A program made the position numbers and the translations under genes. A DNA stretch of 64,000 nt from assembly GCF_030268885.1 (NCBI RefSeq), contig NZ_BSSA01000001.1, positions 558,001-622,000 of the forward strand. Direction: 5' to 3'. Origin of the DNA: Kitasatospora phosalacinea. Lineage in GTDB: Bacteria > Actinomycetota > Actinomycetes > Streptomycetales > Streptomycetaceae. Positions 16,589 through 24,465 of the stretch are shown here, piece after piece. The first letter of the stretch is position 1; each line of letters starts with the position of its first letter. Below the pieces are notes generated by a model, which made no database searches, had not been told where the DNA came from, and was given only the letters and a program-made list of their open reading frames with translations.

Positions 16589-17976
16589 GCCGCACCGAGA
16601 ACCGGGCCGCGATCCGGGTCGCGAACCGGGCCGCCGAGGCCGGGCGGGCGCTCCGGCGGCAGGGCGGGCGCCACGGACCGCTGCTGCTGGCCGCCTCCGG
16701 CTGGGTCGCGCTCGCCGCCACCGCGTTGCCCGCCGCACCACCCGCCGCCGGGGCGCTGCGGGCCGCCGCCGTCACCGCCTTCCTGCTCACCTGCCCCGGC
16801 ACCGCCGCCCTCCGGCTCGCCCGCCCCGCCCTGCGCCGCGGCGAGCGCTGGTCGGCGGCGGTCCTGGCCGTCGCGACCAGCGCCGCGCTCACCGCCCTGA
16901 CCACCGAAGCCCTCGCCCTGGCGGGCCGGTTCACCGCCACCCGGGCCGTCCTGGTGCTCGCCGTGCTGACCACCGCACTGACCCTGCTCGCCCACCGCGG
17001 CCCACCGGCCCCGCAGCCCACCGCGTCCGGCAGCGCCGCCGCTCCCGCCCCGCGGCGAGCGCCCGCCCCGCGGCGAGCGCCCGCCCCGCGGCGGGGCCCC
17101 GGCCGCGGCCGGGCCTGGGCCGCCGCCGCCCTGCTGACCGCCACCGCCGCCTGCGGCGGACCGGCCGCCGGCGACCTGCGGGACCCCGGCAGCCCCGGCC
17201 CCGCCACCCCCGCCGTCCCCACCGGCGAACCGCCCGCCCAGCCCCCCGACGCCACCGGCCCCTGGCACTCCGTCTTCCACGACGACTTCACCGGACGCAC
17301 CCTCGACCCGGCCGACTGGACGACCTGCTACGACTGGAACCAGGGCGGCTGCACCAACGCGGGCAACAAGGAGAGCGAGTGGTACCGCCCCGGCCAGGTC
17401 TCCGTCGCGGACGGCGCCCTCACCCTCACCGCCACCCGCCGCCCCACCCCCGGCAGCGACGGCAGGACCTACCCCTGGACGTCCGGCATGGTCTCCACCG
17501 GCCGCGACAACTGGGACGCCGAGCCCCGGCACACCTTCACCTACGGCTACGTCGCCGCCGCGATCCAGGCCCCCGCCGACGCCACCGGCACGTTCCCCGC
17601 CTTCTGGCTGCTGCCCGCCGCCACCCGCGGCGGCCTGCCCGAGATCGACGTCGCCGAGTTCATCAACTCCAACCGCTACGTCGACCTCAACCTGCACGGC
17701 CTCACCCCCCAGGGCCAGGACACCATCGCCCACCAGCGCTACGGCCCCGCCGACTTCGCGGGCGGCTACCACGTCTTCGGCGTCGACTGGGAACCCGACG
17801 GCATCACCTGGTACGTCGACGGCGTCCCGCGCTTCCAGGTCACCGACCCCGCCCAGATCCCCCGCACCCCCATGGAACTCCTGATCAACCTCGCCGTCGG
17901 CTTCGAACAGGCCCCGCTCACCGGCACCGACACCGCCCGGCTGCACGTGGCCTGGGTCGGCGTCTGGCAGCACTGA
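16585..17976 (+). CDS. Membrane-anchored GH16-family glycan hydrolase or transglycosylase
   Basis: A 463-aa fusion. Residues 30 to about 140 hold three or four hydrophobic helices. A Pro/Arg linker made of APAPRR repeats follows, then a further hydrophobic segment ending in TATAACGG (Cys190), which resembles a lipoprotein signal placed inside the protein. The GH16 domain covers about 226-463. The catalytic motif is intact as EIDVAE (Glu353, Asp355, Glu358), the beta-bulge ExDxxE form. GH16 enzymes cut or transfer beta-1,3/1,4-glucans and galactans. As the last gene of the operon it could trim, release or cross-link the polymer outside the membrane. No internal start with a good ribosome site was found, so the fusion looks genuine. 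Confidence 0.85.
   Translation: MSRTENRAAIRVANRAAEAGRALRRQGGRHGPLLLAASGWVALAATALPAAPPAAGALRAAAVTAFLLTCPGTAALRLARPALRRGERWSAAVLAVATSAALTALTTEALALAGRFTATRAVLVLAVLTTALTLLAHRGPPAPQPTASGSAAAPAPRRAPAPRRAPAPRRGPGRGRAWAAAALLTATAACGGPAAGDLRDPGSPGPATPAVPTGEPPAQPPDATGPWHSVFHDDFTGRTLDPADWTTCYDWNQGGCTNAGNKESEWYRPGQVSVADGALTLTATRRPTPGSDGRTYPWTSGMVSTGRDNWDAEPRHTFTYGYVAAAIQAPADATGTFPAFWLLPAATRGGLPEIDVAEFINSNRYVDLNLHGLTPQGQDTIAHQRYGPADFAGGYHVFGVDWEPDGITWYVDGVPRFQVTDPAQIPRTPMELLINLAVGFEQAPLTGTDTARLHVAWVGVWQH
17046..17095 (+). repeat. 18-bp tandem repeat coding APAPRR
   Basis: Almost three identical copies of an 18-base unit (CGCCCCGCGGCGAGCGCC) lie in the linker of the GH16 protein, in frame. Confidence 0.8.
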
Positions 17977-18092
17977 GGCCGCGTCCGTGGCCGCACCCAG
18001 GGCCGCGGCCGCGGCCGGAGACCCGTCCCCCCGTTCAGGTGAACCGGCTCCGCGCCCTCCTCCGGCGCCGGGCCGCGGGCGTTGGACCGTGC

Positions 18093-18560
18093 ATGGACGA
18101 CGCCCCCGCCCCCGCTCCCGCCACCCGTCCCGGCCGCGTTCCCGGGCCTGCCTCCGCCTCCGCCTCCGTTCCCGGGGCGGACGCCCGCCCGGACACGCCC
18201 CCGTGCATCTGGTGCGGCAAGCCCGTCCCCGCGCCCGGGAAACGGGGGGCCCGCCCCAAGTACTGCGGCCAGTCCTGCCGGCAGCGCGCCTACGAGGCCC
18301 GCCGCGAGCGGCGCCACACCGCCGAGGCCCTCGGGCTGCCCGTCGGCCCCGACCCCGACCCGGTCGAACGCGCGGAGCGGGCCGCGGCCGCGCTGGCCGA
18401 CGCCGCCCGCGTCCTCCTGGAGATCGCCTGCTCCCCGAGCGGCCTGCCCCGCACCGCCGCCCTGTCCGCCGCGGAGAGCACCGGCATCCTGGAAGCCCTC
18501 CTGCGGGTGGCCACCGGCCGCACCCCGGCGGTCCCGCGGCAGACCCACGACGCCTGGTGA
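18093..18560 (+). CDS. Small zinc-ribbon protein of unknown function
   Basis: A 155-aa protein; I do not recognise a characterised family. Residues 1-35 are Pro/Ala-rich. A compact Cys motif CIWCGKP followed by KYCGQSCRQRAYEARR (CxxC then CxxxC) should bind one zinc and resembles the treble-clef or ribbon found at the start of many actinobacterial DNA-associated proteins. The rest is helical (ALADAARVLLEIA). The ATG at 18093 lacks a strong ribosome site, so the start is uncertain. It follows the glycan operon by 116 bases on the same strand, but nothing ties it to that function. A role in DNA or RNA binding is a guess from the motif. Confidence 0.6.
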   Translation: MDDAPAPAPATRPGRVPGPASASASVPGADARPDTPPCIWCGKPVPAPGKRGARPKYCGQSCRQRAYEARRERRHTAEALGLPVGPDPDPVERAERAAAALADAARVLLEIACSPSGLPRTAALSAAESTGILEALLRVATGRTPAVPRQTHDAW

Positions 18561-18717
18561 ACCCGGCCGCCCCGACGGACCGCTCCGCCCCGGTCCGGCG
18601 CAGGTGGGGGAGGTTTCGGCCGCACCGCCCCGGGCAGCCGCGAGGAGGCTGCGCGCCCGCCGGCGCCGCGGAGGCGCCCGTACCCGGCCCCGGACCGGCC
18701 CCTTGGGAGGACGACCG

Positions 18718-19614
18718 ATGACCCGCGACCAGTTCACCCCGAACGACCCCACCGAGCAGTACCCGAAGCCCGACTTCGCCGAGCAGCAGCAGCCCCACCC
18801 CGGGCGCAGCGCCGAGATGGACCCGGAGCCGGACTACGGCGAGGACACCTACCGCGGCACCGGCCGTCTGACGGACCGGGTCGCGCTCGTCACCGGCGCG
18901 GACTCCGGCATCGGCCGGGCCGTCGCGCTCGCGTTCGCCCGGGAGGGCGCCGACGTGGCGTTCTGCCACCTGCCCGCCGAGGAGGACGACGCCCGGGAGA
19001 CGGTCCGGCTGGTCCGCAGCGCCGGACGGCGCGCCCTGGCCGTGGCCGGCGACGTGCGCGAGGAGCGGTTCTGCACCGACCTGGTGGCCCGCTGCGTCGA
19101 CGAGCTCGGCGGCCTCGACGTGCTCGTCAACAACGCCGCCTACCAGATGTCCCAGCCGGACGGGCTCGCCGCCATCACCACCGAGCAGTTCGACCGGGTG
19201 GTGAAGACCAACCTCTACGCGATGTTCTGGCTGTGCCGGGCGGCGCTGCCGCACCTGGAGCCGGGGTCGTCGATCATCAACACCACGTCCGTGCAGGGCT
19301 ACAAGCCCAGCCCGTACCTGCTGGACTACGCGGCCACCAAGGGCGCCATCGTCACGTTCACCCAAGGGCTCGCGCAGCAGCTCGCCCCCGAGGGCATCCG
19401 GGTCAACGCGGTCGCCCCGGGCCCCGTCTGGACGCCGCTCATCCCCGCGACGATGGACGCCGACAAGGTGGCCGGGTTCGGGAAGCAGTCACCGCTGGGT
19501 CGCCCCGCCCAGCCCGCCGAGATGGCGCCCGCCTACGTCTTCCTGGCCTCGCCGGAGGCCGGCTACATCACCGGCGACATCGTCAACGCCACCGGCGGCA
19601 CCCCGCTGCCCTGA
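18718..19614 (+). CDS. Short-chain dehydrogenase/reductase (YghA/GSP39-like)
   Basis: A 298-aa protein behind a clear ribosome site (GGGAGGACG). A 45-residue acidic tail (YPKPDFAEQQQPHPG...) precedes the Rossmann domain, as in the general-stress SDRs of the YghA/GSP39 group. Cofactor motif TGADSGIGRA, NNAAYQ, catalytic Ser in NTTSVQGY and YAATKGA (YxxxK) are all intact, and the C-terminus has YITGDIVNATGG. It should oxidise or reduce an alcohol or carbonyl with NAD(P); the substrate is unknown. It is convergent with the APH-like kinase gene. Confidence 0.92.
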   Translation: MTRDQFTPNDPTEQYPKPDFAEQQQPHPGRSAEMDPEPDYGEDTYRGTGRLTDRVALVTGADSGIGRAVALAFAREGADVAFCHLPAEEDDARETVRLVRSAGRRALAVAGDVREERFCTDLVARCVDELGGLDVLVNNAAYQMSQPDGLAAITTEQFDRVVKTNLYAMFWLCRAALPHLEPGSSIINTTSVQGYKPSPYLLDYAATKGAIVTFTQGLAQQLAPEGIRVNAVAPGPVWTPLIPATMDADKVAGFGKQSPLGRPAQPAEMAPAYVFLASPEAGYITGDIVNATGGTPLP

Positions 19615-19623
19615 GCGCTCCAC

Positions 19624-19675
19624 GGCTCCGCGGAACGGCTTCACGGAACGGCTCCACGGAACGGCTTCACGGACG
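19624..19675. repeat. Four 13-bp tandem repeats at a convergent gene end
   Basis: Four consecutive copies of GGCTYCRCGGAAC (19624, 19637, 19650, 19663) run through the gap after the SDR and into the last codons of the kinase gene. No other function is visible; it may act in place of a terminator or be a slippage product. Confidence 0.75.
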
Positions 19676-20737
19676 GGCGAGTTCGCGCAGCACGGGGACG
19701 AGGACCTCGCGGAGCCAGTGGCGGTTGCGGGCGAAGCGGCGGGACTTCTCCAGGTTGCCCGAGACGTGCCAGAGCCAGGCCAACAGGACTCCGGTGAGCG
19801 GGAGTTCGCCGGTCTCGGGGCGGTGCAGGGCGCCGGTGCGCAGGGCCGTCACCACCTGCTCGCCCCAGGAGCGGCCGTCCAGCAGCCAGCCCAGGGCCAG
19901 GGCGAACGTCGCCCGGTCGACCACGGCCGGGCCGTCGGCCGTCGCGTCCGCCCAGTCGACCAGGCCGGTGACGGGCGACCCGGCGACGGGCGGTCCGTCG
20001 TCCGGCGGCGGGCCGGTCCGGGCGGGGGAGCGGAGCAGCAGGTTGCCGGGGGTGAAGTCGCCGTGCGTCCAGGCGACCTCGACCGGGTGTTCGGCCAACT
20101 CGCGGCGCAGGAAGGCGCGCAGCGCCAGCAGCCCGGCGGTCCCCTCCGCGCCGCGGCACCAGCGGACCCGGTCGGAGAGGACCGCCAGCCGGTGGCCCAA
20201 CCAGCCGTCCACCAGTCGCCCGTCCCGGCTCGGACCGCCCGTCGCGCCGCGCAACCCGTCCAGGACCCGGAACGCGGCGGCGGTCACGGCGCCGGCCAGC
20301 TCGGGACGGCGGGAGAGCAGGACGTCGCCCGGGACGCCCGGCAGCACCTCCTGCACCAGGACCGGCGGGCGGGCGCCCAGCCGGGAGTCGACCGTCCGCG
20401 GCAGCAGCTCCCGCAGCCCCGCCGAGCGCAGTTGGGAGGCCAGCACCTTCACCGCGTCCCGCTCGCGCGCCAGGGCGAGGACCGCCTCCTGGGTGCGCGG
20501 GCACTTCACCAGCACCGGCGGGCCGCCGTCCGCCGGGCGTCGGCGTGCCACCAGCACGTCCGAGAATCCCTGCGCCACCGCCTCCCACCGGCCGCGCCCC
20601 AACTCCCGTGCGGCCAGCCGTAGTCGCAGCCCGTCCACCGCCCGGCCCGCCACCCCCGGCGGCACCAGCAGCAGCCCGCCCGCGACCTCGCGCACCCCCA
20701 TCAGCTCGTGCACGGGCACCCGGCGGCCGGTGCTCAT
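19667..20737 (-). CDS. Aminoglycoside-phosphotransferase-like (APH/choline kinase fold) kinase
   Basis: A 356-aa protein. The kinase core is clear: VLVKCPR for the ATP-site lysine, QEVLPGVPGDVLL, catalytic HGDFTPGNLLL (HGDxxxxN) and VDWADA for the metal Asp. The family phosphorylates small molecules such as sugars, choline or antibiotics. The start at 20737 overlaps the stop of the 914-aa PRTase/HAD protein as ATGA, so the two are made together and probably serve one pathway. This context makes a biosynthetic kinase likelier than antibiotic resistance. The 3' end lies within a tandem-repeat tract. Confidence 0.85.
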   Translation of the reverse strand: MSTGRRVPVHELMGVREVAGGLLLVPPGVAGRAVDGLRLRLAARELGRGRWEAVAQGFSDVLVARRRPADGGPPVLVKCPRTQEAVLALARERDAVKVLASQLRSAGLRELLPRTVDSRLGARPPVLVQEVLPGVPGDVLLSRRPELAGAVTAAAFRVLDGLRGATGGPSRDGRLVDGWLGHRLAVLSDRVRWCRGAEGTAGLLALRAFLRRELAEHPVEVAWTHGDFTPGNLLLRSPARTGPPPDDGPPVAGSPVTGLVDWADATADGPAVVDRATFALALGWLLDGRSWGEQVVTALRTGALHRPETGELPLTGVLLAWLWHVSGNLEKSRRFARNRHWLREVLVPVLRELARP

Positions 20738-23478
20738 CCCCGCTCCCGCTCCCGCTCCCCGGACAGCGCCAACGCGCCGACCGCCAGCGAGAGTTCGGCG
20801 AGCCGCGCGGGCATCCCGGCCCGACCGGCCTCCGGCAGGGCGAGCAGCGCCAGCAGGGCCCGGCTGCCCGGGGCGGGCCGGGGCGGACGGCAGCGGGGGC
20901 AGCCGCCCGGGCGGTGGCCCAGCAGGGCGGCGACCCCCTCCGCCAGTCCCGCCTGGTACGCGGCGGCGGAGACCCGTGCGACGGAACGGAGTTCGGCCGG
21001 GGCGTGGGCGGGCGCGACACCGAGCCGGGCCAGGCGCAGCAGCTCCAGGTCCGCCGGGCCGTCCCCGGCGGCGAACACCGGCACCGCGCCCGGATCGCCC
21101 AACTCCGCCAGCAGCGCCCGTACTCCGGCGGCCTTGCCGACGCCCGGCGGGAGGAAGTCCGTCTGCTGCTCGCCCCGCACCGTCCGGGTGCCGGTCGCGG
21201 CGGCGATCCGCTCGGCGGTGCGCCCGTCCAGCCCGGTGCGCCGCCCGTCCGGCTGCCGCCGGGACACCCGGGCCGTCCAGCGGGCCAGCGGGTCGACCTC
21301 CAGGTCCGCCGACCGCGCGGCCAGCGCCCGGACCCCGGCGCCGTCCCGGTCGGCGAGCGGCAGCGGCGGCCGCCCCGGCAGGTGCACCACCGCCCCGTAC
21401 TCGGCCACGCCGCCCGCCAAGCCGTAGGCCAGGCAGCGGTCCTGGAGTTCCGGCAGCGAACGGCCGGTCGCCAGCAGCGGACGGAAACCGTGCGCCCGCA
21501 GCGCCCGCAGCGCGAGCATCCCGAGCGGCGAACCGGCCGGGAACCCCAGCGGATCGGTCTCCAGCACCCCGTCCAGGTCCAGCACGCACCACCCCGCCCC
21601 CGGCCCGTCCCCGCCCCCGGCGCCCTCCGGGGGCGCCGGCAGGCCGTCCAGGTACTCCTCGGCGAGGAAACCCTGCACCGCCCGCGCCGAAGCCCGCCGC
21701 CGCGCCGCCCGTCCCGCGGGCAGGTCGCCCGATCCGTGCTGCACCTGCACCAGTTGGGCCAGGCACCAGCGGGCCGCGCCGATCCGCTCCCCGGTCAGCC
21801 GCTCGTACCCGGTCCGCACCTCGGCGGCCCGGCCGGGGCGTCCGAGGGCGGTCAGCGAGACGGCGAGACCCGCCAAGTCCCAGGCCGGGTCGCAGCTCGC
21901 CAGGTCCAGGTGGCTGAACGCGCCCTCCGCCCAGTCGGTCTTCGCCCACCGCCCGTCCCGGCCCGTCCAGCGCCCGGCCGAGGTGCGCCCGTCCACCACG
22001 TACGGCCGTGCGGCGCGGGTGAGTTCGCGGGCCACCGGGTCGGCGAGCAGCGGGCGCAGCACCGCCGACCAGCGGCCGAACAGCGGCGCGAACAGGCGCC
22101 CCGCCTCCTCCCACACCGGCCCGCGCCCGACCAGCCGGGCGGTGCGGTCCGCGCCGAGGGCCAGCGCCCGCTGCCGGGCGGCCACGTAGCGGGACGCCGC
22201 CTCCGCCGAGACGGGGGTGTCGCCGGGCTGCTCCCGGCGGACCATCAACCCGCCCTCCAGCGCCAGGACTTCGGGTACCAGGCCGGGCAGCGCGGCGGCG
22301 TACTCGGCGGCCCGTCGGCCCAGGTGCCCCAGGCCGACGGTCTCCACCCGCAGCGGCACGGGCGGCCCGTCCGCCGGGTGCCCCGTCACCGGCAGCGAGC
22401 GGTGCAGGCCCCGCCCCGGGCAGACGGCCGGGCCGACCTCCAGGCGCGGCCAGTCGGCGGCGCCCGGAACGCTCCGGCGGACCAGCGCCTCCACGGCCGC
22501 GGGCGAGACCAACTCCTGCACCCGCCAGTCGGATCCGGGCAGCGCGACGACCCGGAACGGACCCAGGTCGGGCGGCTCCCGCTCCACCGCGACCAGCACG
22601 CTCACCGCGTCCGCCGCGAACCCCCGGGCGTGCAGGCCGGAGGCGACCTCCAGCAGCGAACGCCCGGTGACCGGCGGGTCGTCCACCACCAGCACCTGCC
22701 CGCCCGCCGCCACCAGCCACGCCAACTCCCGTTCCCGGCCCGCCAGTACGGCCTGTCCCGGCCGGACGGTGCCGCCCAGCACCGCCCGGTGCCCGGCCTG
22801 CCGCAGCGCGGCCGCCAGCAGCGGGCCCAGGTAGCTGCCGGAGGTCCGCACCCCCACCACCAGCAGCGGCAGGTCGGCGGGCAGCGGACGCACGGCGTCG
22901 AAACGGCGGGCCAGCTCGACCAGGTCGTCCGGGTACTGGTCGAAACTGCAGAAGCAGGACGGCGGCCGCCGCACCGCCGACCCCAGCACCCGGCGCAGCC
23001 CCGCCCCGCCCGCCGAGCGCCCGTCCCACCACCCCGTCAGCCGCTCCAGCCGCCGGTACAGGACGGACGGGAACGGGGCCGGGCGCAGCACCAGCGCGGC
23101 CAGCTCGTCCGTCGCACCGGCCAGCGCCCGCACCCACCGCGCGGCCGTCCCCAGCGCGGGCGCCCGCCCGGCCAGCGTCACCGCCGCCCGCTCCAGGGCC
23201 GCCGCCCCGCGCGCCCCGGCCCGGCCCCCGGCCGTCGGGTCCGCCCCGTCCTGCAGGTGCCGGACCAGCCGTCGCGGCACCATCCAGCTGCCGGCCAGCC
23301 GGTCCTCGGCCGCCTGCAGCATCCCCGCCGCGTACAGGAACGCGTCCAGCGCCTGCCCGTCCCGCGCCGCCCCCGTCAGGCACCCGGCCAGCTCCGCCAC
23401 CGTCGCGTGCGGATCCGCCGGGCCCGCGAGGGGCCCCGGGCCCGGGCCCGCGGGGTCGGGCGGTGGCCTTGGGGTCAT
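20734..23478 (-). CDS. 914-aa fusion: PRTase-like domain, weak kinase-like domain and C-terminal HAD phosphatase
   Basis: Residues 1-200 are mostly helical, with an odd FCSFDQYP segment near 176-183. About 203-300 is a phosphoribosyltransferase-like fold with VLVVDDPPVTGRS at 262-274, matching the PRPP loop pattern. About 375-560 weakly resembles an APH kinase: VPEVLALEGGLMVRRE, then FSHLDLASCDPAWDLA, but without the normal HGDxxxxN. About 630-880 is a HAD hydrolase of the Cof/SPP type: VLDLDGVLET (DxDG at 634-637), ATGRS and AAGDGPADLE. The tail has a CPRC pair. The start at 23478 follows GGAG at suitable spacing; an open frame continues upstream to 23727 through a repeat. PRTase plus HAD combinations are known from tellurium-resistance-associated nucleoside-like pathways; membership there is inference. 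It is coupled to the downstream kinase. Confidence 0.75.
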   Translation of the reverse strand: MTPRPPPDPAGPGPGPLAGPADPHATVAELAGCLTGAARDGQALDAFLYAAGMLQAAEDRLAGSWMVPRRLVRHLQDGADPTAGGRAGARGAAALERAAVTLAGRAPALGTAARWVRALAGATDELAALVLRPAPFPSVLYRRLERLTGWWDGRSAGGAGLRRVLGSAVRRPPSCFCSFDQYPDDLVELARRFDAVRPLPADLPLLVVGVRTSGSYLGPLLAAALRQAGHRAVLGGTVRPGQAVLAGRERELAWLVAAGGQVLVVDDPPVTGRSLLEVASGLHARGFAADAVSVLVAVEREPPDLGPFRVVALPGSDWRVQELVSPAAVEALVRRSVPGAADWPRLEVGPAVCPGRGLHRSLPVTGHPADGPPVPLRVETVGLGHLGRRAAEYAAALPGLVPEVLALEGGLMVRREQPGDTPVSAEAASRYVAARQRALALGADRTARLVGRGPVWEEAGRLFAPLFGRWSAVLRPLLADPVARELTRAARPYVVDGRTSAGRWTGRDGRWAKTDWAEGAFSHLDLASCDPAWDLAGLAVSLTALGRPGRAAEVRTGYERLTGERIGAARWCLAQLVQVQHGSGDLPAGRAARRRASARAVQGFLAEEYLDGLPAPPEGAGGGDGPGAGWCVLDLDGVLETDPLGFPAGSPLGMLALRALRAHGFRPLLATGRSLPELQDRCLAYGLAGGVAEYGAVVHLPGRPPLPLADRDGAGVRALAARSADLEVDPLARWTARVSRRQPDGRRTGLDGRTAERIAAATGTRTVRGEQQTDFLPPGVGKAAGVRALLAELGDPGAVPVFAAGDGPADLELLRLARLGVAPAHAPAELRSVARVSAAAYQAGLAEGVAALLGHRPGGCPRCRPPRPAPGSRALLALLALPEAGRAGMPARLAELSLAVGALALSGERERERG

Positions 23479-23483
23479 GGCGC

Positions 23484-23566
23484 TCTCCGTGCTCCTCGTG
23501 TCCCTCGTGCTCGTTCCCGTGGTCTCCGTGTTCTCCGTGTTCTCCGTGCGCTCCGTGCTCTTCGGG
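23484..23566. repeat. Degenerate 9-bp repeat tract upstream of the PRTase/HAD gene
   Basis: Read on the minus strand, it is a chain of ACGGAGAAC/ACGGAGCGC-like 9-mers immediately ahead of the start codon, so the leader contains a row of GGAG ribosome-site-like motifs. In the frame open upstream it would code a T-E-N/R-T chain. Reading through all frames gives low-complexity peptides only. Confidence 0.7.
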
Positions 23567-23762
23567 GAACGGGCGGCAGCCGCGCGCGACGGGCCGCCGG
23601 ACGCGGCTGCTTCCACCGTCCGCCCGCCGCCCCGCGCCCGCAACGCGGGCCCGCACCGCCCGTCCCGCTCTCGACGCCCCGTGCCCGCCCGGCGACCCGG
23701 AGCGACCGGGACGCCGCCCGGGAGCAACCGCCCGCGGAGCCCACCGGCCTGAGGACGACCGG

Positions 23763-23963
23763 GTGTTCAGCCACCTGCGGATCGACGTGCTGCGGTCCGG
23801 ACGCTGCACCGCCGAGGCCCGCCGGGTCCTGCTCGGTGAACCCGAGTGCACCGGCGACTGCCGACCGCTGGTGGGGCGTCCCCCCGGCGCCCTGACCGGG
23901 GGCGGAAGAATTCCCCGCCGGGCACCGATGAGTTCCCGGGGCGGCGGCCGTCGAAGCCCGTGA
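23763..23963 (+). CDS. Possible 66-aa small protein
   Basis: A GTG at 23763 follows TGAGGACG at a usable distance and opens a 66-codon frame beginning VFSHLRIDVLRSGRCTAEARR, with cysteines in GEPECTGDCRP. It is not a family I recognise. It lies in the divergent gap between the PRTase/HAD gene and DoxX, so it may instead be chance coding in GC-rich promoter DNA. Confidence 0.25.
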   Translation: MFSHLRIDVLRSGRCTAEARRVLLGEPECTGDCRPLVGRPPGALTGGGRIPRRAPMSSRGGGRRSP

Positions 23964-23994
23964 GAGCAACGACCGCCGACCGGGGAGACCTGAG

Positions 23995-24444
23995 ATGCCC
24001 AGCACCACCGCTTCCACCACCACCGCTTCCACCGCCACCACCGCTGCCGCCAGGCCCGGGAAGGTCCTCCTCCGGACGGTCTGGACCCTGCGGATCCTGA
24101 TGGCGCTGTTCTTCGCGGTGGCCAGCGCCCTGCCCAAGCTGCTCGCGGTCCCGGCCGCCACCACGGTCTTCGACGCCATCGGCGCGGGCGACTGGTTCAT
24201 GTACCTCACCGGCCTGGTGGAACTCGCCGGAGCGGTCGGCCTGCTGCTGCCCCGCCTGGCCGGCCCGGCCGCGACGGCGCTGATCGCCTTCCTGTTCTGC
24301 GCGTTCGCCGTCCAACTCACCGCCATGCACGGCGAGAACGCGGGCACCCCGTTCCTCTTCATGGTCCCGCTGGCCGTCATCGCCTGGAACCGCCGCACCG
24401 AGACCGCCGCCCTGCTGCGCCTGCGCCCGCGTCCGCACCGCTGA
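23995..24444 (+). CDS. DoxX-like membrane protein
   Basis: A 149-aa protein. A Thr/Ala-rich N-terminus is followed by four hydrophobic helices; the first contains ILMALFFAVASALPKLL, the second GLVELAGAVGLLLP, matching the DoxX/DoxD-like family. Such proteins are small integral membrane proteins, in some bacteria linked with thiol or redox homeostasis. The start at 23995 follows GGGGAGA. It is single, and convergent with the TPR gene. Confidence 0.85.
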   Translation: MPSTTASTTTASTATTAAARPGKVLLRTVWTLRILMALFFAVASALPKLLAVPAATTVFDAIGAGDWFMYLTGLVELAGAVGLLLPRLAGPAATALIAFLFCAFAVQLTAMHGENAGTPFLFMVPLAVIAWNRRTETAALLRLRPRPHR

Positions 24445-24465
24445 CCGGCACCGCGGCCCCGGCCC

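Noticed and set aside
19667..20737. APH-like gene as an aminoglycoside resistance gene
   Set aside because: It is coupled to the PRTase/HAD fusion and has only generic kinase motifs, so a biosynthetic role is likelier.
20545..23895. Long plus-strand frame opposite the PRTase/HAD and kinase genes
   Set aside because: Low-complexity Arg/Pro/Gln protein without motifs; the minus strand has HGDxxxxN, PRTase and HAD motifs.
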